This document shows positions 38,113 to 49,932 of a stretch of DNA of 64,000 nucleotides, piece after piece. A model generated the notes under the pieces. That model made no database searches. It was not told the DNA's origin and saw nothing but the letters and a program-made list of their open reading frames with translations. This stretch comes from Antedon mediterranea. Taxonomy: Eukaryota > Echinodermata > Crinoidea > Comatulida > Antedonidae. A program made the translations under genes and the position numbers. The stretch is taken from assembly GCF_964355755.1 (NCBI RefSeq), contig NC_092673.1:3601001-3665000 (forward strand). The letters are read 5' to 3'. Each line of letters opens with the position of its first letter. Position 1 is the stretch's first letter.

Positions 38113-41100
38113 GTACAGTGTAACAAAATTCTAACTCAAATATGATTTATTTCATTCCATATGTTATTTTAAACTTTATAATTATAGTGCACGTACAAAC
38201 TGATGGTGATGAAGAAGAATCTTTGACGAGGTATGGAGTTGAAAAACTGGTCCGCTACAGTACCCGTTGGTCAATCATGAACTATGACATCTTGTCTTCA
38301 AAGTAATATGCTAAGATTAGGGTAGAGAATGGATGTAAATATTGGATAATAATAATAAGACCATATTTTCTTTTGGGTTATTACATGTAAATGGATTTTT
38401 TCTTTTTTTTCTGATTAGGAAGTACAATAAATAAGAAAAGTTTTGCTTTCTCCTCTAAATAAACCACTTAAATATTGTTTTTTTTTTTATAACAAATACT
38501 TTTCTTCATGTCATGCTCTGTTCCTTACAGTGAAGAACAATTATTATGATTATTTATTTTTTGCCAAGAAGTCGCACTTCTCTGTCAAAACATTTTCTGG
38601 CAAAACATATCAAATTTATTTTTAGCCCATTCCAAGCAAAAACATGTTTTGTCATACCATGAAGGTCATAATATTATGCAACTATTATTAATTTAATAAT
38701 GGTAGTCATAATGGTGGCTATCAATTCTTTAATACTTTTTTTTTGCAGTTAGAAACTATGTTTTTTTGCTTATTTTGGGTTAATTAATGTTAATTTATTG
38801 TTGATGATGCAAACAGAATATGAATCCTTATAATTCATGTGTATTGAGTGAAACGTACCAGAATTCCATAGATAGTTAGTTTATTGTAACATCACAATAG
38901 TAGGTCTGTCTTGCCGTTAATAGAATCAATTGGCCATATTTCTTCTGTCTCATTAATATAATATTATATAACACACATATTGGTAGATTCTTTTCATTTG
39001 ATTGGACTATTGTTGGTTTTTTCGATCTAAATTCTAATCATATGAGCGTTATATTAGCAACATAGTTGTGCAAAAAAACATATCGCAGAGGAGAAATAGG
39101 TGTAAAGGTTGGAATTTAATCATCAGTTTATTATTTAACAAGATGTGTTATTAATTAATACAACACTGAATTAATTTCTACAGTTTAATTTGGAAAAAAT
39201 ATTACTCAAATTTTAAAGCCCACGTGAATATTAACTCTGCTTGCACAAATTTTATATACAGAACATTTCCAGCTGTAACAAGCATTGATTTGCATAATGT
39301 TCTCTCTGCCAATAGCAATTAGTGTAGCATATCTTAGGTCAGAGGTCAATTAGAGTTCACACTAACATTTTAGTTGTTTTTAGGAATACTGACACAGTTG
39401 GGTGGATTGTGTTGTTGAATAAGCCTAATCAAAATGCAATGATTGTTGTTAACTGCATTGAACCACACCCAATGTTTGTAATATATACAATAATTTGATT
39501 TTAGATTGTGTGTGATTAATGGGAAATAATAATTGTTTGTTTTAAAAAATATATTGAATTAATTATACTTTTGCCAACTCATCAAATGGCTGCAATGCTA
39601 GCTGCGTGTCATGATGTTCTTAATCATGTAAACTGTATTTATTATAATGCTGTATTTATTATTCACTAAATTATCTTATTTTGAATAACAAATTAGCCAT
39701 CGTGAGTTGAGAGAAATAAGGTAGAAAAGTGTCGGTTTAGAGGAAGTCTTCTTGCTGAATGTCTCATAGTATTAATGACATTTTCAATGCTCTTAGAGGG
39801 TTGATGAAAAATCAAGGCAGTCACATGCACCTGATTCTTATTCCATTATTATGTGTCCAGTAACAGTGTTACATTATGTATCACATGTGTTACTGTACAT
39901 GTTTAGGTTCGGCATTTCTCACTATTAGTATTACAGAATTTACAATATAGACAGTGGGAGCTATACGGTACAGTGTTTAGTTTGAAACTAAGCCAAGTGC
40001 AAGGCCAAAGAACGTACAACATTTTGAATTGATAAAATGTCCAATGTATGTCTGTATCTGTAAGAAAGATTATGACGTATATAATGCACCAACACTGTGT
40101 GTCAAATATAATCACTTTGTTTATACTCTTGTGTTCTGTATAGGAAGTGCTGGACATGTTCCAACAGAAGATGCTATTGAACTCATCTTCATTGTGTGCT
40201 CGTCAAACATTTTATTATTTTGCTTATTAGTTCTGTTCAAGGTATTCTTTGAGTCATGGAGGTTTAAAGATTTGTTTGTTTCATGTCCATAGCTCAGTAC
40301 AAGAACAAGGTTTTCGATATGTACAGCCTATGTATTAAACTATTGTACACTTTAATAATAGTGTAGGTACTACTTGTTGCTAACATTTTTAAAATAATTT
40401 GTTTACTGCATAAATTACCTCAATTTTCTCAACTCAGAAGTACTCATAATACATAGTCCTGTAAATTATTTTCTTCCCAAAATATTGGTCTAAAAAAGCA
40501 ACAAAAAAAATGTTTTGTATTTTTAACATGATTTTGGTAGTTTTTTAGTAGAACATATCATAGTGAATTATACATGATATCGCTTGCGCTATGGTAGTAT
40601 TAGTGTAACACTAGATATCCGTTAATTGATATGTTCTGTTATTGTATGAAAATTATTTTTTTCCACACTACCTACTGTAATTTACCATATGTATGTTTTG
40701 GTAATATTATAGTCAATGTTATTTGGCAGAAACTAAATTCCCACTTCATTTGTCATTTTAAGACAAAAAATATAACTTGTACTTTCCAAAATTGTTACTT
40801 TTGGCTCTGTAACCAATATTCAACGTTTGTCTTTTAAAAGTTCCACTTTAGTTCACACACAAAATGGGCTTTGTTTTCTTTGTTGACTGACTTCACTTTG
40901 ACTGGTATTGCACCAGAAAACAGCAACCCCGTGTTTGTTAGATTCTGACAGACTGATGGAATAACAACAGGCTTAGTAACAAAATACTGTTGTTGAACAT
41001 CAGTGGGATCTACAGATGGTTAATTTTAGATGTGATCATAAGCCAAGTATTTTACATTTATCATCAATCTTTCAATTTCTACTTATATTGTAAATAAGCT

Positions 41101-42341
41101 GTATTAAGTACACTTTGTTGTTATCTCTTAAAATTAAAGACTACATTGTTATGTTTTTTTATCAACATAATAAAGTTAAATCTATTTTTTAAACTGTACA
41201 GTTAGTACTGTACTATCAAGTCTAGATGTCAAGTCAGTTAAACATTAAAATGTTTTGTTCATGTTCTGGTCTCAATATCTATGTTCATTAACATTTTTAG
41301 TAAACATTATTTAATTATATTTACAGTACACAAAATGTGTTTATTGACATTGCCAATAACATTAAAATCTTTTAATGCCGATAACCTTTTGGTAGCTGTG
41401 ACTGTAGAAGTCATTCGCCGTATTACTATTTAATTTTACGACTTAGGTAAAGTCCCATTTAATGCCAATACAGCACTCATCGGACTATGATAGGCATTAA
41501 TGGTATATATACAACTATCTGGCTTACCCCAGTAGGTGACTTATTGATAAAATAGGCTAATCTAGTGTGTTGCATCTGGGGGTCATTGATATATGTGTGA
41601 AGGTATGATATCACTCCACCCAGATTCACACTCTACATACTCATTGGATTCTATGCCAGAATTGAATGACTCAATTCCACGTAATACAATCAACAGTTTT
41701 AAAAATTAACATTTCCTATGTTTTATTAATGAAACCGTAATGATTCAAACAATGTTAAATTGGCCTACAGTACTTTACAGTTATAATGTAAAGAAAATAT
41801 TTTGAATAAATTTGAAATAAATTTATAATGTACAGTTCGAACCTATATTGAGGGGCTTTACAGTTAAACTTATAATGTATAGAAAATATTTTGAAAGAAA
41901 TTTGTAATGTACAGTCAAACCCATATTAAGGGGATACCTTTGAGACCAACAGAGTGTCCCCTTAATAATGGTACTGTATCACCTGAATAGTGGTTAGCCA
42001 TGTATTTTACCACGTTTGTTTGTCCCAATAATATTGTAACCCCTGAAAAGAGATCCCAAAAGAGTTGTTCTGCTGCATTTTCGATATACATTACTGTACC
42101 TGTAAAGGTCAATTTACAGACGAGCGGTAATGCTTGACCCACGTAGAATCTAAGCGGAACCGTCCACTCCGCCTTGTGTGTAAATGGTCAGAAGGAATAA
42201 CATTTTTTACCATTACCGCTTGTCTGTGTAAATTGGCCTTTTTAGCCTGTTTTATTCTAGTTAACAAGCTTATAACTTTTTGTTTTTAGTGTATATATAA
42301 ATTTGATTTTTAATGTATTTTTTTCTTCATTTTCTTTAAAG
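38113..42341 (+). other. CK1-alpha intron 2 (4.2 kb)
   Basis: AT-rich intron with one MITE-C element near its 3' end (42105-42241) and a short direct repeat around 41820-41925 (AGAAAATATTTTGAA, AATTTGTAATGTACAGT). No other exon recognised. Confidence 0.75.
42105..42241. mobile_element. MITE-C copy, 136 bp
   Basis: Terminal inverted repeats: AGGTCAATTTACAGACGAGC then GGTAATG at the left, and CATTACCGCTTGTCTGTGTA then AATTGGCCT at the right. Internal CCACGTAGAATCTAAGCGGA is shared with copies at 51195 and 52040. It lies about 100 bp upstream of exon 3. Confidence 0.75.
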
Positions 42342-42468
42342 GTGGTATGGTACGGAAAAAGAATATAATGTCTTAGTAATGGAACTGCTTGGGCCCAGTT
42401 TAGAAGATTTGTTCAACTTTTGCTCAAGAAAATTCACAATGAAAACAGTTTTGATGTTAGCTGATCAG
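42342..42468 (+). CDS. CSNK1A1: casein kinase I alpha, exon 3
   Basis: Residues 77-118, [20 protein letters not shown] then [20 protein letters not shown] then DQ. It covers strand 4, the hinge ([13 protein letters not shown]) and helix D/E of the kinase. Donor GATCAG|GTACGT, phase 0, so either copy of exon 4 can follow without a frame change. Confidence 0.97.
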
Positions 42469-44439
42469 GTACGTTTTAAAACAGCATTTACAATTATTAT
42501 AATTTAAATGAAGTAAATCATTAATACAATTCTCGAATATTAATTATATAATAGTAAGGGTGTGGTCAGGTTTCCTGTTTCGTGCCTCGCTTAGATAATT
42601 TAAATGTTCAAAAAAATAACTTAAGTGTGTACAGTGTATTAAGTGACGTCGTCCACCATGGTTTTAAACATGGCTGTAAATTGTAATCAAAATTTGAATT
42701 GCTAAATCCAAAACCTACATAAAATGATTGCATGCAAGCTGACCAAAAACAAATCAGTGGTTCGTTAGATAGCCATTGATCAATTTAAGAATGTTTATCA
42801 TTTTGCCTCTTTTATAATCTCGGCACGTTCATGAATGTTTGCTCAGTTTGAGATGAACTTTGACCTTTGTTTGATATTACGGCAATGGAATGAATAATTT
42901 ACTGATTGCATACTCAATTTTGTATTTTAAAGTTGGATAAATAAAATGTTATATTACTGTAGTTTCACTATTAATAATCATAGAAAAATACTAATGTTTA
43001 TGCTACATTGTGCTAATAGTTGACCAATAAAAATGTTTATGTCATGTACTGTATAATATTAAATTATTAATCTAATCAAGACGGAAAACTTGATGTGATT
43101 TTTTTCTTCTTTGTCAATACTAATTTAAAAAAAACAAATTAGGATGGGTGTATTCTGTTGTCAATTTACTGTACAAATTCTACCATTTGTAAGCCATTTC
43201 TGAATCGCTACAATCTAGCCTTGAATGTTGTGTGTTTTTCTTTGGCAATATACTTTTTATCCTGCTGCTTGCTGAGCATGTTATTGGTTTTATTGGGCGT
43301 TTTACGTAGCTTTTTGTGTTGTTTTTTTTGTGTACTGTTGTATAGACCATTGATCACTGTGTAACACCACCTAGTATTGTGTTGAATCTTAACACTTGAA
43401 CTGATATCAAGGTTCACTGAATCTTGCATCTGGATGGCGTTCATAGCTAGCTTGCATTATTCTGGTCGTTTGTACATAGGCGTTAAAAATACCAATGAAA
43501 TTCCTGTTTTAAGGTATTTTACAATCTAGTGTGATGATGAATTACGTTTTTGTATAAAAAAAAAATTCCAATAATACAGTAGGCCTACAGTATACACTGT
43601 ACATAGAGCCTTTCTATAAAGATATTGTTCACTGCCATTTCTTTCTTTGAATATCATTATCAAGCGATACTTTTCTATGCTTCACTGGGTACAGACTTAT
43701 AGAAATAACGTTTTTACACTTAGGGCGTACAGTATGCATGATGTAATAATAATATTATTAATTTGTCTGTCGTTGTCAACTGAAATCATTGTAATGTGTA
43801 TAATATTTAAAGAAAATATATGGATACAAAAATACCATAGAAAAATTAGATTCAGATTACGAAATACTGTATATAAATAAAAAATTATATTTGAATCTAT
43901 AATTGGACAATTTTTAAAAATTAAACAATTATGATTGTGTATATACTGTACAGATTTAAAACTACAGTAGTTAAAGACTTTATCCCTACGGTATTTTATC
44001 ACTAAAATAAATTGTAGGCCAAAAAAATCTTAAATTGAAGTTTACATTGTCTTTTCATTATGAATGCAATTACTCATATTGTGTCTTACACTACAGTAAA
44101 TATGACGTATTTATCAAGTACTGTACCTTCATTATGAATACAATAGCTTTCATTTACTACTAGTTATGATAAAACGTGCGTCTCTACTAATCTGACACCA
44201 CAGTATGTTCAACTGACCTCAGTAAAATATTTACTAATACCGTATGGAAAAGAAATCATTATCAAAAGTCACCTTTAATGTTGAATTTATATTGTTGTAA
44301 AGAGAAAGGCATTTAAATCAAAGCAAAACTGGTCATCGAGTGGGAAGTGTACAGTTAATAACTGTGGGTCTTTGTTCATTTGATATAAAATGAACATTAA
44401 ATTATAAGCCACAATTGCTCATTTTAAGGATTGATACAG

Positions 44440-44580
44440 TATTTAAAGATGTACTGTATTGTCCCTCAAAAACATGAACAAAATGAAGATTATTTTTAAA
44501 AAAAGACTTAAATAGGCCATTTTACAGTTTCAATAAAGTTAATCATTAAAGTAGAGAAAAAAATGTTTTCACTTATAAAA
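44440..44580 (+). mobile_element. MITE-D dispersed repeat copy
   Basis: GATGTACTGTATTGTCCCTC, AAAAACATGAACAAAATGAAG, AGACTTAAATAGGCCATTTT, TTCAATAAAGTTAATCATT. The same motif order occurs at 27730 (+) and, reversed, at 11236. Confidence 0.5.
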
Positions 44581-44996
44581 AGACTAAAGAAAACAAAAGT
44601 AACCAACAAAAAATGTCTTTTTTATACGATTGAAAACAATTGCAAAATAGTTTCCCATGTTCTCATCTTGCGTTCCAAATCAATTTCATGCAATATAAAA
44701 AGCCAGGCTTTGTTTGTATTTGTTTATTTGTTGCTATTTAACCTTTTAGAGGAAGTAAAATATAATGATGGTAGTACAGTGCTTTAGTATAATAATATGT
44801 TAGGACACCAGTTGAATACTATAAAATCCAATGCTTATTATTGTATTAACAGTACTGTATATCCAATACAATACAAGTGGAAACAAAGGTAATCCATTTA
44901 GGAAAGTTCAGGATTACACTGTTTGTTTAAAGGGACCTTGGACCATGCTTTCAATTTCACTTAATATTAACCATGATACTATAGTAGTATCACTAT

Positions 44997-45823
44997 GGCC
45001 CCGTTTCTGCTGCCAAAAATATACCGTATATATACGGTATATTTTTTGGCAGCAGAAATGGGTCTCATAAAAAATATACCGTATATATATGCGGTATATA
45101 TACCGCATAAATATCCCCATCGTTTGTGGATATTATACGGTATATTCCAAAAGATACCGTATATTTCGTACCCCGTTTCTGCTGCACTCAAAATATACCG
45201 TATATGTGACCCGGCCCATGACACGAGGTCAAAAACTAACAGAGCGTGACGCGTTTGTTTGATATTTCTGCTGCATTGACACACACGTGTATAAGCAAGC
45301 AACAGATCAAAATATCACTGTGGACTGAAGAAATAACTATTTTTGCAATTCAATTGTGGGGAGAAGCGAAGGTTGGGAGGAGACTGCATGGTAACAGAAG
45401 AGATACCGAGATTTACAAAAGTATCTCAAACAAAATAAAAGCAGAATTTGTGGTAGACTTAATAACGTCAAAGTTATCGGCAAATGCCGTCGTCTTCTTT
45501 GCATAAATCTAGTCAATGCCCATTCTACATTTCTAGATTGTTTGTGCGGTGTAAATTCGTTGCCACTTCTGCTCATTAGATTTAAAATAGAAAGCAATGC
45601 TACGACGTTTTGAGAAACCATCATTGTTTTGTTTTTGTCATGTAATCTCACTACACGAGACTCTAGGTCAATCCATACTTCCGTCTCACGAAATGCATTT
45701 TGGGTAATGAAAGCCAACTTTTTTACAGCCCACCCACGAAGTATGTGCAGCGGAAACGGTACACGAATTCCATATAGGGTATATTTATACGGTATATTTG
45801 GGATTGGCAGCAGAAACAGGGCC
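44997..45823 (+). mobile_element. PIF/Harbinger-like element relic, 827 bp, nonautonomous
   Basis: Ends GGCCCCGTTTCTGCTGCCAA and (reversed) GGCCCTGTTTCTGCTGCCAA match 19 of 20, and both are followed by ATATACCGTATA. TAT flanks each side (44994-44996 and 45824-45826), a possible 3-bp target duplication. Inside, 45300-45440 encodes on + a Myb/SANT-like segment: WTEEITIFAIQLWGE, GNRRDTEIYKSISNKIKAE. This matches the DNA-binding second ORF of Harbinger elements as I know it; no transposase is present. The left end is complex: a second inverted terminal copy at about 45049 makes a 65-bp hairpin, and a third terminal copy lies at 45172. Confidence 0.65.
45300..45506 (+). pseudogene. fragment of a Myb/SANT-like transposon protein
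   Basis: An open frame inside the Harbinger-like element includes KISLWTEEITIFAIQLWGEA, a short gap, then RRLHGNRRDTEIYKSISNKI and KAE before non-homologous residues and a stop at 45506. The spaced tryptophans and the W-x-W pattern (SLWTEE ... QLWGE) are typical of Myb/SANT-like DNA-binding domains linked to Harbinger transposons. Only one domain-sized piece remains and no start codon context fits, so I call it a relic. Confidence 0.5.
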
Positions 45824-47016
45824 TATTAAATATTCAAATAATATTAATAATACAGTGCTTAAAATTTATATTTTTTCATCACTAATACTTATTGATAAGT
45901 AGCAATGATGATAGATGATTTGCTTGATAATTCCGAGGAAGGTTAATATTGTCCACAGTTTCCTGTGTTTATAAAATGATCAATGATCTGTAGTGGACTT
46001 GACTAATATTATGTTATTATTAAGAGCATAATATGTCACTGTACAAGTAGTACCTTTTAGCCCTTAAACCAACATTCTAGGAACTAATATTATTATCAGA
46101 CTATACACTTTTGACACCAATGATTTTATGAATGCAGAATTTTTGCTATACTGTACAGTGCTACTACTATACTTTTGAACTCATATGTCACGGATGAGTG
46201 AATTTGTCAGGTCACTACAGTGTCAATGAAATACTTCCTTAATATTAATGTAATTATAATTGCATGTGCACATACAGTATCTGTGTTTTTGCTGCTACTG
46301 TATAATGTACAGTATGATTAATGGGTTTGTATAAGAAAAGTATGTACAATGCAAATAGCCTTAATAAATCTTTGAAAATTGAATCAGTCTTTTAATTAAT
46401 TGAAAATAGCAATATACATTTAATTTTTAGATGTCAAAATCTGATTTACAGTAGGGTATACTGTACAATCAACTTGATACTAGAAAAATACTAATTGTAT
46501 AGTGACCTCAAACATAAAAACACCTACGTACATTTGTCATTTTACATTCTGTGTACAGTTACACTTATCGTTGAGTCTTTTTGATGAAGGTATAAAATAA
46601 TTATTTTATACATCCATGCACAGTTAAAACATTTTTCTACTTTTGAGTTATTAATTATTGAAGGTTCAAATACAGAAATTGTTGTGATGATAATTACTGT
46701 AGGTAATGTTCTCGAAGAATAATTAGATAAAACTTGCATCTTGTGTGTACAGTACTGTATGTTTTGTGAACAAATTGCCACCTGGACATTTAAAGTTAAT
46801 ATTGCAACCTGGACATTTTAGTTAAAATTCAATATTTGTAAAATTTTTTATTATGTAACACCTAAAAATCATCATGCATGTTTGGGTTATGAGAGAAACT
46901 ATGCATTTATTATTATTTACTCTATGATTGTGCTATGTAGTATTTTGCGCATTTTGTTGTAAGCCTTTTTCCCTTTGATTTATATGTATCCCGCTTCTTT
47001 TCCCTCTGCCGTATAG

Positions 47017-47115
47017 ATGATAGGCCGTGTTGAGTATGTACACAGCAAGAATTTCATCCACCGTGATATCAAACCAGACAACTTCTTAATGGGCATTGGC
47101 AGACATTGTAATAAG
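47017..47115 (+). CDS. CSNK1A1: casein kinase I alpha, alternative exon 4a
   Basis: Residues 119-151 in one isoform: [20 protein letters not shown] then [13 protein letters not shown]. It carries the catalytic loop HRDIKPDN (Asp135 catalytic base, Lys137, Asn140). Flanked by GTATAG|ATG and AATAAG|GTAAAA; 99 nt, phase 0 at both ends. From my knowledge of the human protein this copy differs at about three positions and is the closer to the ancestral sequence. An equal-length second copy follows 58 nt later; using both would duplicate the catalytic loop, so one per transcript is expected. Confidence 0.95.
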
Positions 47116-47173
47116 GTAAAACTCAATTGTATTTGTCTTTTTCTTTTTCGTTCCTCGACTGCACTCGCTGTAG
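47116..47173 (+). other. 58-nt intron between the alternative exons 4a and 4b
   Basis: Begins GTAAAACTC and ends GCTGTAG. A pyrimidine tract (TTTGTCTTTTTCTTTTTCGT) fills the middle, so a branch point for exon 4b must lie within about 20 nt of the exon 4a donor. That distance is likely too short for a spliceosome to assemble on this intron. Retaining it (58 nt, not a multiple of three) shifts exon 4b out of frame and reaches a stop at 47238. Confidence 0.85.
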
Positions 47174-47272
47174 ATGATCAGTCGTACCGAGTACATCCAC
47201 AACAAGCACTTCATTCACCGGGATGTGAAACCGGATAATTTTCTAATGGGTATCGGACGACACTGTAACCAG
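47174..47272 (+). CDS. CSNK1A1: casein kinase I alpha, alternative exon 4b
   Basis: A second, diverged copy of exon 4: [20 protein letters not shown] then [13 protein letters not shown]. Same length (99 nt), same phases, intact splice sites (GCTGTAG|ATG, AACCAG|GTAACA) and an intact HRDxKPDN loop. Against exon 4a I count 28 nucleotide differences of 99 but only seven amino-acid changes (G3S, V5T, V8I, S10N, N12H, I18V, K33Q). Most changes are synonymous, so both copies have been under purifying selection. This argues for a functional alternative exon rather than a decaying duplicate. Confidence 0.93.
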
Positions 47273-47675
47273 GTAACATTTATACAACTACCGTACTGAC
47301 AAGAGAATAAGCCTTGAAAATAACATGTTTGTTTGGAAGAATTATCCATACAGTATGAACCCAACTGGGTGTACACTGTAAAACACAGAGAGGTCATGTT
47401 GTTTTGGAAATTATTCCTTATTTGGGGGTGAGGGGGACGGGAATGGGAGAAGTCTCCTGTAAATTTAATTAGTATAGGCATATACTTCTGTCTGTACGGT
47501 ATGATTTAGACTGCATATTTTATGGATAAGTATTGTGGTTTGTTTTTTTTTGTCATCAGTTGTATCGTACTTTATTTTATTATGTAATGGGATTTAATGT
47601 TTCTTTTGTTTCAACTTGATTGTTCGTTCTATCTTCCGTTTTTCTTCTAGCTCATACAGTACTTTATAATTCTTA

Positions 47676-47854
47676 AGCCCTGTCTACAGTGCACTATCAA
47701 ACTAGTTTGACAATAAAAGTGATGTGGCCACATATGGTTGGTGTTGATATATTGTATGCTTAAATATTGTAGTGATATGACATCATCATGTCCATATATG
47801 GTATGGGCACATCATATTTTTTGACACATAAAGTTTGATAGTGTAGACAGAGCT
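47676..47854 (+). mobile_element. MITE-A copy, complete
   Basis: Left end AGCCCTGTCTACAGTGCAC then TATCAAACTAGTTTGAC, preceded by TTA. Internal motifs TTGTAGTGATATG and GACATCATCATGTCCATATATGG. Right end TTTGATAGTGTAGACAGAGC, followed by TATAA. Confidence 0.85.
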
Positions 47855-49480
47855 ATAACTAGTTCATACAATATACTGTTGTATATTGTAAAAAATCATC
47901 CTCCTTTCTTTAATTTTTTTAAACAGTCTAAGTTAGCGATTAAAACTATTCAATATTGACATCTAAAGACATTGTTTAAATGTCATTACATATCATTTTA
48001 TTTTAATGCTAAACAATGTAGAAATATTACAAACTGTCCTGAGGCTTTTAAAGTGCAAGCACAAAGCAGTATTTTGTAAAATTCACGAATAATACATCAC
48101 ATTGATTCAAAATACTGTGAGCCTATGTGTTGAATTAACACAGACTGTATGTGTGACATCAACATGAGAAAGTGCACTTTGTTGGAGGTCAAAGGTCTAC
48201 ATTGTATTTACCAAATATGTTGATGTTCATTTTGTTATTAACTGAACACTGAACTACTGTAGACTTCAGGTGGATTTGTGAATTATTTTATACATGTTTG
48301 GCGATGATACTGATACTTAAAAACCCATCCAAAACCAGAAGACTTTTTATTGTTTATAAATACATTTTAAAATTGGTCTTAACAACAAAGACATTCTTAG
48401 TAGGATTTAAAATAGCCACTAAGTCTGTAATCTGCTCAGTACAGTGTATTTAATGAGCATTGTTTGGCAGTGTAAACAGGGGCTTATTCAATTTTTGTGC
48501 TATGGCAATATTTACTTATTACAATAAAAAAACTTGATATTGTTTTTGTGCCTCCTTTTTAATACTGGCAGCTGTTCCTTATTACCTTACTGAAATTGTC
48601 GTGTGAATTTCTTTTTTTCCCCTTTCAATCTTTATTAATATAACAGGGATTAGTATTACTGAAGGAATTAAAGGGTGGGCCTATGGGAAATTTATAAAAA
48701 GGAGGTCGTCATGATGTAAACAAAATAAATATTGTTTTTTTGTTGTTGAGTACAGTACATGGAACTGTAAAATTGTTACAGTAATTTGATTTTAATACTG
48801 CGCCGATTTACTTGATTATAAAGCTAATACTGTTCCTCTAAAGTACAATTTAATATTACTTTTATTTACAGTATATTAATTTAATATCATTCAAATTCTG
48901 GCCTTGGAAATACTACACTGACTTTAAGGAACTAGTATATTTATGTTAATTAATGTTCATTATTTAAAATATATGAGTTGTTCTCTCATGCATTTTATTT
49001 ATAATTATGCATAAAAAATTACTCAATGTGATGTCTTTGTGATGTGATCTAGATGTACAGTATTTCTTTATATTGTTGTAATACTGTAATAGTAGTAGTA
49101 TTTGTATTAGTATAGTTATATCGTAAATATTTTTAAAGCATGCTGTATTAACTTGTAACATGGGTTTATATTTAGACACCTAACAGCACATACTGTAATA
49201 CTAAATACTGTAGGCCTATAAACACTACCAACAATAAAAAAAAAAATGTATCTCAAAGGCATACTTGCACAGCATACAATTGGGCTTTACGATTGATTGT
49301 AAGGTATAATACTGTGCCTCAATCAACTAGATACTAATGTACAGGACTACCAGTAGATCTTCACCAGGCCTACAACATTACATACCTTTATCACAAGACC
49401 AACAAGCCAATGGCAGATCTTGTGTAAAGACACTGCAACAATCGTTCTCAATAAGCTGGATCCTATTCACCGTGCCATCC

Positions 49481-49678
49481 CAGGCCTTGTCTTTTAAGGC
49501 GAGCGGGTGCGATCACTTACCCAACACACTCCTAAACAGCCATTGAGTAGGGCGATTTACAACACGCTTAAATTTGGTAAACTTCTATACACCAAAATAC
49601 AAACAGCACACCTACAGCATACCTGAATGTATTAAGGCAATTTGTAGCACACCTATAATTTTCAAAAGACAAGGCCTG
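49481..49678 (-). mobile_element. MITE-B copy, 198 bp
   Basis: Terminal inverted repeats CAGGCCTTGTCTTTT (left) and AAAAGACAAGGCCTG (right). The interior is the reverse complement of the copy at 51732-51922, at roughly 85 percent identity by eye (shared AAGTTTACCAAATTTAAGCG, GTGTGTTGTAAATCG-like strings). It lies about 80 nt upstream of exon 5. No coding capacity. Confidence 0.85.
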
Positions 49679-49761
49679 TCATCCATCTCTCTGTGCAGTA
49701 GTACTGCTAGTGTTGTGATACAGAAATAGTAATAAACATTCTTTTTAATTCAATGTTTCAG

Positions 49762-49901
49762 TTGTACATCATCGATTTTGGGTTGGCAAAGAAGTACCGA
49801 GATAGCAGGACAAGACAACATATTACATACAGAGAAGACAAAAATCTTACAGGTACAGCAAGATATGCAAGTATCAATGCACATCTGGGCATTGAGCAAA
49901 G
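49762..49901 (+). CDS. CSNK1A1: casein kinase I alpha, exon 5
   Basis: Residues 152-197 plus two bases: [46 protein letters not shown]. It holds the magnesium-binding DFG (156-158) and the CK1-specific activation segment in which the usual APE is replaced by the SIN motif ([11 protein letters not shown]). Acceptor GTTTCAG|TTG, donor CAAAG|GTAGGT, phase 2. Confidence 0.97.
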
Positions 49902-49932
49902 GTAGGTTATCACCATGGATGATGCAGGCCTT

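Larger units (their letters stand above)
42469..47016 (+). other. CK1-alpha intron 3 (4.5 kb)
   Basis: Contains a MITE-D copy (44440-44580) and the Harbinger-like relic (44997-45823). Otherwise AT-rich with frequent TACTGTA/TACAGTA strings. The acceptor tract is CTTCTTTTCCCTCTGCCGTATAG (split here: CTTCTTTTCCCTC, TGCCGTATAG). Confidence 0.8.
47273..49761 (+). other. CK1-alpha intron 4 (2.5 kb)
   Basis: Holds a complete MITE-A (47676-47854) and a MITE-B (49481-49678). In vertebrate CK1-alpha the alternative L insert lies at this same exon junction, but I see no equivalent exon here. Confidence 0.8.

Noticed and set aside
45337-45717. Minus-strand ORF of 126 codons in the Harbinger-like element
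   Set aside because: No recognisable domain; the opposite strand carries the Myb/SANT-like similarity.
47116-47238. Open reading through exon 4a into the following sequence
   Set aside because: The frame continues by chance through the 58-nt intron, then reads exon 4b out of frame to a stop; the splice consensus shows it is intronic.
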